Notes: a model not told the origin generated them from the sequence alone. A stretch of DNA of 64,000 bases from Palaemon carinicauda (GCF_036898095.1 NC_090744.1:10865677-10929676); one strand, 5' to 3'. Positions 42,991-55,445 are shown, counted from the first letter of the stretch. Program-made: numbers and translations.

Positions 42991-43640
42991 ATATCTGCAT
43001 GTACTTTACAGCTTTCACAGAGGGACTTGGAACATAACACTGAGATGGCTGAAAGATTACTGTACTGTGCTGTGGAATTAAAAGGTACCTTTAATTTACT
43101 CACTAAAATAAAGGGTGAGAAAGAAGAAACGCTGTTGGACCAACATAAAATAATAACCGAATGTGATACAGAAGGTAAATTGAACATTAATTCCAGATTA
43201 ACCAACAAATTAAAATGGATGGCAGTATTCAGAACCGGGCGTCCAAAATACTTAAGAGAATTGCTACATATTGCGCAGCCAACAAATCGTGTCGACACGA
43301 GAATAATTACAGATGGCTTTAAACTGTTGGAACCTAGATTTAAGTCTACTTTAGGCTCCAGAGCCTTTAAATATGCGGCCTCGAGACTATATAATAAGCT
43401 CCACGAAACATTCGAATGATTGAAGACATTAATGCTTTCAAGAGGAAACTGAAGACTTTCTTATTTCATAAGTCTTTTGACAGTGACGATGCAACAGTAA
43501 ATGAACAATATGCAATACGAAATGTTACTCTGAACGAACAAGGTAAACGACAGTGGAGGTCCTGTAGAGAGTGGGGTTCCCCTGCTGTATGGGACGGGAA
43601 AAGCAGCCATCAAAGTAAAGTAAAAGTAAGTAAAGAAACA
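42991..43640 (+). pseudogene. LINE fragment (C-terminal, Jockey/CR1-like) with (AAAGT)n tail
   Basis: The frame at 42952-43419 carries KYLRELLHIAQPTNRVDTRI, then FKSTLGSRAFKYAASRLYNK, and after a frameshift IEDINAFKRKLKTFLFHKSF. This is the characteristic end of many arthropod Jockey/CR1-type RT proteins. The 3' untranslated piece GTAGAGAGTGGGGTTCCCCT ends in AAAGTAAAGTAAAAGTAAGT, a short tandem tail. A second copy of the 3' end is at 47480-47625. Confidence 0.75.
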
Positions 43641-43770
43641 GTCCTAGCTCAAGGTTAACCAAAAGTGGATTATTTTGTATAAAAATCGCACCATAACATC
43701 TAAAAGCGTTGGTACAAATAAGACAACCACCACTATGTAAGGATGCAAATTAATGAGGAAAACAATGTTA

Positions 43771-44178
43771 CTGGTGTCTATAACAATACAGCATGACAAG
43801 AGAAGATGGAAGTCCTTGAGGTCACAGGGGAAAGAGTTCATTATAAGGGTGATGTATCTGGACATTGCCTACTTACAAAAGGAATGAGATTCCCAAGAGC
43901 ATGTTGCTTGTGGCTATAACAAGACAGCATGACAAGAGAAGATGTAAGTCTTTGAGGTCACAGGGGAAAAGGTTCATTATAAAGGTGTTGTATCCGGACA
44001 TTGCCTACTTACAAAAGGAATGAGGTTCCCAAGAGCATGTTGCTTGTGGCTATAACAATACAGCATGACAAGAGAAGGTGGAAGTCCTTGAGGTCACAGG
44101 GGAAAAGGTTCATTATAAGGGTGATGTATCTGGACATTGCCTACTTACAAAAGGAATGAGGTTCCCAAGAGAATACCT
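43771..44178. repeat. 136 bp tandem repeat, ~3 units
   Basis: GCATGACAAGAGAAG recurs at 43791, 43927 and 44063, a period of exactly 136. Units contain GTCACAGGGGAAAAGGTTCA and GGACATTGCCTACTTACAAA. The last is truncated at about 44178. No open frame is shared by all three. Confidence 0.93.
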
Positions 44179-45675
44179 TCAATTGAGAGTTGACAGAAAC
44201 ACACACGTAACACCCAAGTACCTCTATTGCTTAAGGAAAGAAAAACTTCAATTAAATTTGAAATATCAGTCATGTTACATTAGGAGTGGCACTTCTCAAT
44301 GGTAACAAGGATCAAATGGAAAGAATTAAAAGTTGAAAGGCAAAAATATGAATAATATATTGCCAACTATTTTGGACCAAGCACCTTCAAAAATGAACTA
44401 GAAGTTTATCCAAACAGGCTAAATCTTCATTTAGAGGGCAATCACACAAAAGACTGCCAGGTATATAATCCCTAAACATTTCACATTACCAACTGAATAG
44501 TCAACCAAAAGGAAACCAAGTGAAATAAGAAGTTGATCAAGAAAGAGCCTGGAAAGACACAAGATAAAAAATTTTCAAGACTATATGAGTCTTTGGATCA
44601 CACTGACAGATATGATTTATGAATTTGTGCTATATAAGACAATACTGGGGTCTGTGAACCCATTTCCAGTGCAGGAAAACTGAGCAGCTATGATAAACAG
44701 TAAAGGGTAAGAGACTGGACAGCAGACAGAAGAAAGGAACCTGGAATTGAGATAAAGTAGAATGATATATGGAAGGTGCTAATGGAATGCTGCAAAGACT
44801 TAAGCAATGCCTACAGTGCCCTGGAGGAGGGGCACTGATGGCACAGCCCTCCTACAAATGGAAATATGCGTCAACATGGCAGTCGAGACATCAATTTTAT
44901 AGCAAACTGGAAGGGAAATATTTCCATTGTAGCATAGGAGCTGTGATTTGTGATACAGAATTTCAGCTATAAGACCCAGAGCTCTAAATAGGATCCTTCA
45001 GAGCAGAGGTGCAACTTGGGAGGAAATCCCTGCTGTTATATATTTACGTTTAAAGACATCTGATAAAGAGGAGAGAACTTGTGAAAGGAAGTATAGTGCA
45101 GCCAATATCCAAAAGGACCCTTGTAACATGCAGTGCTATGATACTGGACCCGCACGAGGCTAAGAGATAAAAATGATTTACCTTAAATACTTGCCTAATA
45201 CAATGAAATAAACAGCCTATGATTGTTTGGAACTAATATTAAGATTGCTTTGAAAATTAATTCCCTCCTCACTAAAGTAACTTTTATATTCTATATAATA
45301 TACAGTATTACACTTTACCAGAGCATTAAAATGCACAACCACCTACCAGTGCTTAATCAAACATGAATTAAAGAATACTAACTACTCCACCAGCAGATTC
45401 AAGGCAGAAATCCACAATTCCTCCCCCTTGAGAAGCTTTGGCTTCTTCCTCCTCTCCTCTGAAGAGGGAGTGAGGAGATCCTCATCAGCGGAGGCTCAGC
45501 ATAGTCGTTCCGCTTCCAAAAGCTTGATAGTGTATAGATCTGAAAGTAAATAAATTATTATTCCAAATATTACATGTACAGTATACTGCTAAGTGATTTA
45601 CATAATTTATAAAGAAAAAATAGCAATTTCTTCACACAGACCTCATATGACATTTTTGTTTTAATTTGTTTTTTC
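44179..45675. other. Unassigned DNA with an old interspersed repeat fragment
   Basis: Around 44800-44860, AGCAATGCCTACAGTGCCCT and GGGGCACTGATGGCACAGCC resemble a repeat I recall from shrimp sequences; weak support. The rest shows no gene. Confidence 0.35.
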
Positions 45676-45916
45676 AAGCACATTTTGCAGTATATTTCTT
45701 TTAAATTGCTTTAACAGCCTTAATTTTCATCAGAGGGGGGTCAGATTGGTCTCATTCTCTTGGAAAATGCCTGAAGTTTCTCAAAAAATTATCAAAAATA
45801 TGCAAAAAAAAAATCAAATAGCAGTTTTCTGCATGGACGTACCGGTACGTCCATGGGCGTAAAGGGATGAGTTTTGTGAAACGTACCAGTACGTCCTTTG
45901 GGGGTAAAAGGGTTAA
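45676..45916. mobile_element. piggyBac-like MITE relative, 5'-truncated
   Basis: Matches the interior and right end of the MITE at 4077-4374, including the GGACGTACCGGTACGTCC palindrome, ACGTACCAGTACGTC and the GGGGGTAAAAGGGTTAA end with TTAA at 45913-45916. The left terminal repeat is not found. Confidence 0.75.
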
Positions 45917-45989
45917 GGACCAATTACTCATCGTATATCAATTTCCATTCAGTATGATTAAATAATTTATCTCAAAGCTTGTATACCAG

Positions 45990-46938
45990 ATGCAACCCTA
46001 GTTGGGAAATCAGGATGCTAAAAGCCCAAGGGCTCCAACAAGGAAAATAGCCCAGTAGGGGAAGGAAATAAAGGAAAGAATGTTGTGCCTAAGTGTACCC
46101 TCTAACACAAGAACTCTAACCCAAGACAGTGAAAAACCATGGTACAGAGACTACGGCATTACCAGAGACTAAAGAACAATGGTTTGATTTTCATACCCCA
46201 CTCCATATGAGGGACATACCGGGTATATTGTTTTTTCCTGAATGTTTCTTCGCCTCCTGCTGCCAAACCTTCCAATCAATTCATCTTGGTCATTGCTGGG
46301 CCAAATGACTTGAAATTTGGCACAAAGGTCGAGTGGGTAAATACCCAGATGAGTTTAAATTTTTTCTTTTGATACATACCAAATTAATTTTAGTTTTTTT
46401 GCCATTTTCTGACAAAATAAATTATATTCTGGTCACCTGTGCCCTGGTATTACAACCAAATGAATTGAAATTTCATACCGAGGTGCCCTAGATAAATACC
46501 AATAGAAACTCTCGACATTTTTGGAACAGGTTTCTTCAAAATGGTTAATTTTGCAATCTGTTTATTTTTAAACAAAAAAATTAATGATTATTTTTAGATT
46601 TTCAACTTTTTATAGACCAAAAATTTGCATTTTTTGCTCTTATGCCCTGATATTTAAATCATATGACCTGAAATTTGATATGGAAATACCTATAATATAC
46701 GCCCACAGGACATTAATCACGACTTTTGCTTGCACCCCTTCAGAGTGATTTCTTGTAAATCTATCGGGGATACATTTCTGGAAAAGATTAATATAGTCCA
46801 GTACATGGTTGCATGGGGAGGGAGATGTTGCCTTTCTAGTGAAGTGTCCTTTTCCTAGAAGAGTTGCTTACCATAACCAAAAAATCTATTCTACCCCTGC
46901 CAAGTGAGAAGAAGCCACTGAACAATTACATTGCAGAG
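45990..46938 (+). repeat. Family A copy interrupted by a ~640 bp insertion
   Basis: Family A runs from 45990 to about 46196 (ACAATGGTTTGATTTT), stops, and resumes at about 46839 (AGTGTCCTTTTCCTAGAAGA) to 46938. The 46197-46838 insert contains three diverged segments with (A)AATGA-TTGAAATTT words near 46308, 46460 and 46668. No coding frame or target duplication is resolved. Confidence 0.7.
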
Positions 46939-47325
46939 CTCTTCTAGGAGAAGGACACTACAAAATCAAACAATTGTTCTCTGATCTTGGATAGTGCTGT
47001 AGCCTCTTTACCATGGTCTTTCACTGTCTTGGGGTAGAGTTCTCTTGCTTGAGGGTGCACTTGGGCACACTATTCTATTTTATTTCTCTTCCCCTTGTTT
47101 TTCTTAAAGTTTTATAGTTTATATTTGAAATATTTATTTTAATGTTGTTACTGTTCTTGGAATATTTTATATGAATTGTCAATTACTTTTCTTGAAGTTT
47201 CCTTATTTCCTTTCCTCACTGGGATATAATCCCTGTTGGAGCCCTAGGGCTTATGGGCTTCTGCTTTTCCAACTAGTGATGTAGTTTAGCAAGTAACAAT
47301 AATAATAATAATAATAATAAATAGT
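46939..47325 (-). repeat. Family A copy, inverted neighbour
   Basis: Directly abuts the previous copy in opposite orientation and ends in GTAGTTTAGCAAGTAACAAT with a (TAA) tail, a head-to-head pair. Confidence 0.8.
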
Positions 47326-47479
47326 TGAAAATCCAACAACACTCATTCCAGTGTGGGCAAAGATCCCTCATTTTCCTTAAACCATTTGTATTTTACTTTT
47401 CCCTGACCACCCACCCCCCCATATGAATATGGAGTTACCAACCCACAATCAATGATACTCTTGTTTTGACAAAGATAAT

Positions 47480-47640
47480 CAAACAGTAAGCGAGCAATGG
47501 GCATTGTGAAATGTTAAATGTTCCCGAATGATCATAATACGACTCTGGAGGTCTTGTAGAGAGTAGGGTTCCCCTGCTGTAAGGGACACGATAAGCAGCC
47601 CTTAAAGTAAAGTAAAGAAAGTCATTCCTGACACTTTCAT
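47480..47640 (+). mobile_element. LINE 3' end fragment with (AAAGT)n tail
   Basis: GTAGAGAGTAGGGTTCCCCT and AAGTAAAGTAAAG match the 3' end of the LINE fragment at 43556-43630. Confidence 0.7.
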
Positions 47641-47671
47641 CCGAGACTGCTTTAAAAGATTTTAGTCTGGA

Positions 47672-47955
47672 TTTTAGGGTTTAAAGGCCACTCATGAATG
47701 GCAGAAGCAAGGGACATTAACACGCTCCTGAGAATTACCATACATACATATGATCAGCACCAAATGCCCTCTTCACCCAAACTAGGACCAGGGAGGGGTA
47801 GGGAATGGTAGACCTGTGGGTTCCACCAAAACCCCCATCCTTAGCTCACAAGGATGGTGAGGTTGCAGACACTACAAGAAACTATCATGCTCGAGCAGGT
47901 ATTAAAAACCTGTCCAGCAGATCGCCTGACAGAGGCGTTTTCAAAAGACTAATTC
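47672..47955 (-). mobile_element. tRNA-derived SINE (same family as 29797-30097)
   Basis: The minus-strand body has GCTAAGGATGGGGGTTTTGG, CTACCATTCCCTACCCCTCC and a GCCTTTAAACC end. The tRNA-like head is decayed (the B box region reads TTTTTAATACCTGC), so this copy is older. Confidence 0.72.
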
Positions 47956-47975
47956 CCTAGTACCATCGCAAAGGG

Positions 47976-48200
47976 TTTTGGTAGTATATTGGAAATGTCC
48001 CTGTCTAGCAATCTGCTGGACTAGGGTTTGAGCCCAAGACAGTGGAAAACCATGGTTCAGAGGCTATGGCACTACCCAAGACCAAAGAACAATGGTTAGA
48101 TTTTGGAGTATCCTTCTCTTAAAGAGCTGCTTACCATAGCTAGTCTCTCTTCAACCAAGAGAAAAATAGCCAGTGAACAATTACAGTGCAATAGTAAACC
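47976..48200 (+). repeat. tRNA-like head fused to family A sequence
   Basis: GGTAGTATATTGGAAATGTC (A-box-like) and CTAGGGTTTGAGCCC (B-box-like, about 48021-48035) form a 60-base tRNA-like head. It runs without a break into AAGACAGTGGAAAACCATGG, an internal segment of family A, to about 48200. Confidence 0.65.
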
Positions 48201-48235
48201 ACCCTTTCAAAATTGCTGGAATATGTCATTCTTGA
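48201..48235. other. Short spacer before foldback element
   Basis: Nothing recognised. Confidence 0.4.
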
Positions 48236-48665
48236 ACAACTATAGTCCATTTTTATTAGCGAGGCAGATTTGCACCGACTCGCAGCGGTGCCCTTTTAGC
48301 TCGGAAAAGTTTCCTGATCGCTGATTGGTTAGCGAGGCAGGTTTGCACAGACTCGCAGCGGTGCCCTTTTAGCTCGGAAAAGTTTCCTGATCGCTGATTG
48401 GTTAGCGAGGCAGATTTGCACAGACTCGCAGCGGTGCCCTTTTAGCTCGGAAAAGTTTCCTGATCGCTGATTGGTTAGCGAGGCAGATTTGCACAGACTC
48501 GCAGCGGTGCCCTTTTAGCTCGGAAAAGTTTCCTGATCGCTGATTGGTTAGAATTATCTTGTCCAACCAATCAGCGATCGGGAAACTTTTCCGAGCTAAA
48601 AGGGCACCGCTGCGAGTTGGTGCAAATCTGCCTCGCTAAAAAAAATTGACTATAGTTCGTCACTT
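48236..48665. mobile_element. Foldback/MITE-like element with four 73 bp units
   Basis: The ends are inverted: AACTATAGTC with an A/T run and TAGCGAGGCAG at the left, CTGCCTCGCTA with an A run and GACTATAGTT at the right. Between them are four tandem 73-base units starting at 48257, 48330, 48403 and 48476, then a loop (about 48549-48563) and one inverted unit (48564-48638). It is non-coding and can form a hairpin with any of four left units. No superfamily is assigned. Confidence 0.88.
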
Positions 48666-48789
48666 TTAAGATTTTGAAGTATTGCCAAACAGCCGTTCAG
48701 CATACAGACAATTATATTTCATTTGCTGTTGTAAATGATCGGCTGGAAACGATGGATGTAAACAAATTTGGTATCTTGATATTACCCGA

Positions 48790-49720
48790 TCTCAGCGCTT
48801 CTTTCGATAGTTGTGCACGAACTGCTACTTAATGATTTACGGCCCAATATTATCGAAAATCAAGCCTTTGAGTATCTAAAAGATTACTTGGTTGACAAAC
48901 TACTGTCTACGAACTGGAAACTCATTTATCTTAAGACCATTTAAAAAGAAGGGTTCCCAAGGGAAGTGTTCTAGGCCCAGTCTTATTCTGTACCTATTCT
49001 TTAGATCTATCAAATGTATGAAGTGGAGTTTAAACTGTTTGCAGACGATACACAACTCTACTATCATAAATGACATTGATGATACCGCTGAAACTTTAAA
49101 CCAGGTTCTTATCAGTGTTAGGGAATGGATGACAAATATACAACTAAATTAAAGAATGACAACTTAAGAACTTTTGGCGACACACAAATAACAACTTGAT
49201 CCCAATATAAAGTAAATTTTGTGACCTAGGGGTATCACTTGACTGTAATGTATCTCAGTGCTTAAAGTCATAATGTAGTAAGCAACACGGAATATCACCT
49301 TAAAAACATTGCTTTTGCAAAGAATTAACTGAATGAGTATTTTGTACAGAAACCAGTGATTAACTGTGTTCTTACCAAGATTGACTACTGGAACTCCATC
49401 CAGGACATCTACCCAAAGTGCAACTTATGGAATCACATGGAATTACAAATCATAATAAACAAGAGGAGCAAGATTGATAAAAGGTGTCCCACCCTGAGAA
49501 AGGATCATTCCTATACTAATTGAATTAAATTGGCTGTAGGTTAGGACATATCTACCAAGTTAAAAGACTTGGCAATCAATGTAGGGTTAGGTGGGCGTCC
49601 CTTAAATTAGGACATCTTCTCGACTTACTACAACTCTGGCACAACGGCAATCAGTCAATATTTTCTATGCAACTACCAACGATTTTTCTATACCCCAAAC
49701 AGTAACATATTTTATAAATA
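48790..49720 (+). pseudogene. LINE reverse transcriptase relic with FADD motif
   Basis: In broken frames the sequence keeps GSVLGPVLFC (motif around the RT B box), LFADDTQLYYH (catalytic motif C, near 49035-49065) and INDIDDTAETLNQVLISVRE. Then come KFCDLGVSLDCN-like, TKIDYWNSIQDIYPKC and IINKRSKIDKRCP, ending near 49560 with a LINE C-terminal pattern. It is a 5'-truncated Jockey/CR1-like element, perhaps the same lineage as 42991-43640. Multiple stops and frameshifts make it inactive. Confidence 0.8.
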
Positions 49721-49723
49721 CCT

Positions 49724-49850
49724 TAAAATATTCTATTTTTCCTTATTTCCTTTCCTCACTGAGCTATTTTCCCTGTTAGAGCCCCTGGGTTTATAGCATC
49801 CTGCTTTTCCCACTAGGGTTATGGCTTAGCAATTAATTATAATAATTGTA
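49724..49850 (-). repeat. Family A fragment
   Basis: The 5' ~110 bases of family A inverted, ending in the GGTTATGGCTTAGC edge and AT-rich tail. Confidence 0.75.
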
Positions 49851-50628
49851 ATTATAATTTTAATAAAAATAATTATTTTTTTTTTTTAATAACAGGGTTC
49901 TCAATTTAAACATTTGGAGGCAAACTCAAATGAAATCAAATCTCTTATATTGTATCAATATGCATTATAAATTTATCATCTGGTAGTTTACAACTGATAT
50001 ACTAAAAATAAAATGTATAATAAATTTAATAGAAAGTTTCTACAGCGAGTGATAATGTACGGTCCATAGAAATGGGCTTTACTGAAATGGCTACCCGTGG
50101 CCATATAGGGTTCCTTCCCACTGGATAATTCACTTTACTAATTAAAAATGGCTGGTTTCATTTGACATGACTAAAGCACGAACTAACAGACACCTTTGAC
50201 AAAGCATTCATGCAAATTTAAATAGATACGATATAGAAGGAACGGGCCATGTCACAATTTCATCCATTATGTATACAACACTTATTTGACAGTATGAGTG
50301 GTATGTATGTATACCATCCAAAAAGATTAGGAAATCACTTACATTAAGGAATTTTTGGGCAGGACGAGTGGCGTAAGAGAGTGGAATTAAAGCCTTCCGT
50401 ATTTCAGAGACTGACTGACAGTTCAAGGACCAGTGATCGGTGGCCATGTTCGATTCAAACTGTCACACCTTTCAGGTTCATCTTTACAACGGCTCCTCTA
50501 GGAATCTTGGGACGTATTTTAGAGTTTATTCTTTATAATGTTTTATAAATTTAACTTGAGTAACTCTTTACAGTCTAATCTCAAGATATTTTATAGTCTT
50601 TTTTCATTAATTCTCCCTTAGTGTTTCT

Positions 50629-50685
<57 letters not shown>

Positions 50686-50689
50686 TTGT
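49851..50689. other. Unassigned AT-rich DNA with (TAA)n
   Basis: No gene seen. (TAA)17-18 at about 50630-50682 forms the left edge of the following inverted repeat. Confidence 0.45.
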
Positions 50690-53020
50690 GGACACAGTAA
50701 TCTAGGTCGAACTTATTAAAAAATAAAATTACTATAACTTATAGTCAGGATTTTATTTAATTGTTGAAATAAAAATTAATAATATAGATAAGTTAAAACT
50801 GATTGCTGCTTTTCTCTTGTAAGGACCATTCATTAAAAAAAAACTATAGTCTAAGCTTTAAAATTCTTTCATATAAAATATATTCTTTTGTAAACAAGTA
50901 CAACAAAATACAATTATATACAAGAAATGGATTGTGTTATATCCCATATGTTTTATTTGACTATAAATTTAAAACTCATGAAGGGTTTCTAGTCATCTTG
51001 TTTGGTAAAACAAGTGGAAAAAAGCATTTTCAGAATGCTATTGGTCACGTGGACGTGGCAAAAAATAACTTTGGTGTTATGGCTTATAAAACATTAATAT
51101 ACCATTCTAAAGGCAATGCTAAGTCTTAAGATTTAATATAGATGATGATTAAGGAATATTCCATCCTAGAGATAGTTATATATAGATGAAAACCTTAAAA
51201 ATGGAGATTTATTTTTAGCAGACGAATTAATTTAGGGAAACTAAACTAAATTAATAAAACAATATCTTATAAATTGGCCCATTCTATCATGTAAATTTCA
51301 GCTTTAATTTTGATACTACTGTTCCTGTATTCTATTAAATGATTTAAATATATTTATAATTCAATTTAGGCTGGCAATTTCAAGAAATTCATGGACACAG
51401 CGATGGTATGGGCACCTATTGGCAGTAGAAGTAACTATTTATATAACTATATAGACATATATTAGATACTATATGGCAACTTTATATATCCAAAGAAGGT
51501 ATTTGGTGCAAGACATGCACTGTCCTATCATTGCAATTTAAGACGAATCTATTAAAAAATAAAATTACTTTTATTTGGAGTTATAATATATCCAATTGTG
51601 AAGATAAATACTGAGAAGAAAATGAAAATAGAAAATTTACTAGCCACTTCTAGCAACTTCAACCTTGCCCATACTAGTCATCAAAAGAGCTATTATTAAA
51701 GTTTTGAAATTCTTATAGATAAAATATATTTTATGTACAGAACTAATACAAAATATATCTATACAAGATTATAAACTCTTTTAGATACCATTAAAGCCCT
51801 ATTTGATTGTAAAATTTGAAATCTTGAAGGTATTTTGCTCACTTCTTCTGGTAACACAAGTAGCTGACTCTGTTTCAGAATTCCGTGTGCTATCTATTTT
51901 ACCAAATATGATTTAGCAAAACACCTTTAAGATTTCTAGTTTTACAATCAAATTGATCATTAATAATATCTAAAAAAAACTTTAATTATGGAAATAAATA
52001 TATTCTGTATTATTATTATACATAAAATATATTTTATATAGAAGGAATTTAAAACTTAGACTATGGGTATTTTAATGAATACTCTCAGATAGAGAAGTTA
52101 CTAATAGTTTTTTAAATTCAATATTTAAATAGTTTTCCTCTTAGTAATTGCATACACTATTACTCGAAAGAAAAGTAATACTATTTGTTAATCTATTCGT
52201 CTTACAAAGCAATGATTAAATAGTGTATGTCTTGCACAAAATAGCCTCTTTGATATACAAAGTTGCAACTCGTATTATTTTTTTTGCAATATTTTAGTTA
52301 CTTTTGCTGTCAGCAGATGTCCATACTATCACTGTGTCCACGAATTTTTTGAGATTATAAGCCTATTATGAGTAATATATATCGATAAACCATTCATTCG
52401 AGTAGACGACCACTGTCTAAAGAATTAAAAATCAAGTTCACAAAATACAATTAGACAATTAGTAATAATCTATTTTAATTATTTAGTTTCGTTTCCCAAA
52501 ATAAATTCGTCTGCTAACAATAAAACTCGATTTTTTAATGTTTTCACCTAGATACAGTTGTCTCTAGATTGGAATATCCTTAAATGATTAATTATATTAG
52601 ATTTTAAGGCTTTACATTGCCTTTATAATGGTTCATTAATGTTTTATAAGCCATAACCCGAAAATTCTATTTTTGCCACGTTACCATCACCCTTGCAAAA
52701 TACTTTACCACTTGTGTTACCAAACACGATGAGTAAAACCCCTTCATAATTTCTAATTTTACAGCCAAATAAAACATTAATTTCATCTAATACATATTTC
52801 TCTATTATACAAATCTATTTTGTAGTACTATTCTCTATAAAATATATTTTATATCAAAGAAATTTAAAGTTTAGACAATAGGTATTTTGTTGAAGAATCT
52901 TTACCGAGAGAAATATTTCTAGCGATTTTTTAAAAAAATGATTTATATCATCTGATGTTATTTTAACACCTGGCTTGATTAAGTTTTCAAATTACAGTAA
53001 TTTTACTTATTAATAAATTA
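50690..53020. repeat. Long imperfect inverted repeat of four monomers
   Basis: The left arm (50690-51865) and right arm (51866-53020) pair along their whole length. For example, GTGGACACAG near 50692 and CACTGTGTCCACGAA at 52330 are related, AATATATTTTATGTA near 51726 pairs with 52020-52035, and TGGTAAAACAAGTGG (51003) with CCACTTGTGTTACCA (52708-52722). Within each arm two ~0.6 kb monomers are direct repeats, both carrying GGACACAG, ACGAAT(C/T)(T/A)ATT and TTTGATTGTAAAATTTGAAA-like words. The 108-codon frame at 50803-51129 is not kept in the partner monomers, so it is not a gene. Confidence 0.82.
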
Positions 53021-53150
53021 TTTTTATTATTATTTATTTTCTAAAGCTCTCATTGTAAGGAAAAATAGCCCAGGGAAGAACATATGTACATGAGCATAGA
53101 TACACACGAATGATGTTATATTTGTATGTATGTATGTATATATATATATG

Positions 53151-53217
<67 letters not shown>

Positions 53218-53218
53218 A

Positions 53219-53296
<78 letters not shown>

Positions 53297-53325
53297 CGGA
53301 TATCCTAACATGGTGAAAAGGTTTG
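53021..53325. repeat. (AT)n/(GT)n microsatellite cluster
   Basis: About 53130-53300: (TATG), (TA)n, (TG)n tracts. Frames made of Ile/Tyr/Cys/Val are repeat artefacts. Confidence 0.95.
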
Positions 53326-53515
53326 CGTATTATTATTATTATTATGATTACTTTCTAAGCTACAACTCTAGTTGGAAAAGTAGGATGCTATAAGCCCAGG
53401 GGCCCCAACAGGGAAAATAGCTCAGTGAAGAAAGGAAACAATGAAAAATAAAATATCTTAAGAATAGCAATAACATTAAAATAAATATTTCCTATATAAA
53501 CTATAGAGCTATGAT
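53326..53515 (+). repeat. Family A fragment with (TTA)n
   Basis: Starts GCTACAACTCTAGTTGGAAA after (TTA)n and breaks off at about 53510 in the AAACTATA(G/A) segment. Confidence 0.8.
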
Positions 53516-53700
53516 AGCTATGCTATAAAAAGAGTCAAAGCCACCCATACTAGGATGGTTTGCTGTGAGTGATCAGACAAAAATCTCCCACCATCACTGA
53601 ACCGCAGTTGGCCAGTGACAAAAAAACTTGCCAAACCCCAGACATGAATAAGGACATGTCTTAGACATTTGTCCTCCAGTGGACTAATAGCGGCTATATA
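53516..53700 (+). mobile_element. LINE 3'-end fragment
   Basis: ATGAATAAGGACATGTC and CATTTGTCCTCCAGTGGACTAAT match the terminal coding region seen at 58995-59035 (CTTTGTCCTGCGGTGGACTA). The fragment runs into (AT)n, as that one does. Confidence 0.55.
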
Positions 53701-53707
53701 AGTTGTT

Positions 53708-53788
<81 letters not shown>

Positions 53789-53863
53789 ATACCTCTTCCC
53801 CTAATAGATAAACAATGACTGAAATTAGACAATGGAAGGAAACAGTTATAGAAAAGTAGATTT

Positions 53864-53926
<63 letters not shown>

Positions 53927-53980
53927 CTAACTACGTATAAATGTGTGTATGTATATATTTTCATACCTACATGTGTGGAT
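53700..53980. repeat. (AT)n-CCCATACCTCTTCCCCTAAT-(AT)n module, copy 1
   Basis: Two (AT)n tracts (53710-53785 and 53866-53922) flank CCCATACCTCTTCCCCTAAT...GACTGAAATTAGACAATGGA and are followed by CATACCTACATGTGTG. A longer version lies at 55060-55445. Confidence 0.85.
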
Positions 53981-53982
53981 TA

Positions 53983-54530
53983 TTATCATTATTATTATTA
54001 TTTGCTAAGCTACAACCCTAGTTAGAAAACCAGAATGCTATAAGCCCAGGGGTTCCAACAGGGAAAATAGCCCAGTGAGGAAAGGACAGAAGGAAAAAAT
54101 AAAATATTAAGAATAACATCAAAATAAATATCTCCTCTATAAACTATAAAAACTTTAACAAAACAAGAGGAAGAGAAATAAGATAGGAGAGTGTGCCCGA
54201 GTGTACCCTCAAGCAAGAAAACTCTAACCCAAGATAATGGAAGACCATGGTACAGAGGCTATGGCATTACCCAAGACTAGAGAACAATGGTTTGATTTTG
54301 GAGCGTCCTCCTAGATTTTTGGTAATCTCAAGAGTTGTCAGGTGTGTGAAGACAGAAGAGAATCTGTAAAGAATATGCCAGACTATTCAGTGTATGTGTA
54401 GGCAAGGGGAAAGTGAACCGTAACCAGAGAGAAGGATCCAATGTAATACTGTCTGGCCAGTCAAAAGACCCCATAACTCATTAGCGGTAGTATCTCAACG
54501 GGTGGCTGGTGCCCTGGCCAACCTACTTTC
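53983..54530 (+). repeat. Family A copy
   Basis: From (TTA)n and GCTAAGCTACAACCCTAGTT to the CGGGTGGCTGGTGCCCTGGCC edge. A deletion removes about 130 bases after GGAGCGTCCTCCTAG. Confidence 0.85.
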
Positions 54531-55059
<529 letters not shown>

Positions 55060-55060
<1 letters not shown>

Positions 55061-55073
55061 ATATATATATAGG

Positions 55074-55140
<67 letters not shown>

Positions 55141-55289
55141 ATACCTCTTCCCCTAATAAGTATTGTTGAAATAATACCTAATAAACGTAAATAAACAAGA
55201 GGCCAATAAAACAACAATGTTAATGACTGAAATTAGACAATGGAAAGAAACACTGGCATAGAAAAGTAGATTTATCACACACACACACA

Positions 55290-55369
<80 letters not shown>

Positions 55370-55445
55370 ATATATAGACCTAAGTATGTATATATGTGTA
55401 TGTATATATGTATATACTGTATTTACATACCTACATGTGTGTGAA
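55060..55445. repeat. (AT)n-CCCATACCTCTTCCCCTAAT-(AT)n module, copy 2
   Basis: Same module as 53700-53980, but with about 55 extra bases (TATTGTTGAAATAATACC...) in the middle and longer AT tracts. Confidence 0.85.

Noticed and set aside
50803..51129. 108-codon frame as a host gene
   Set aside because: The three partner monomers of the inverted repeat do not keep the frame.
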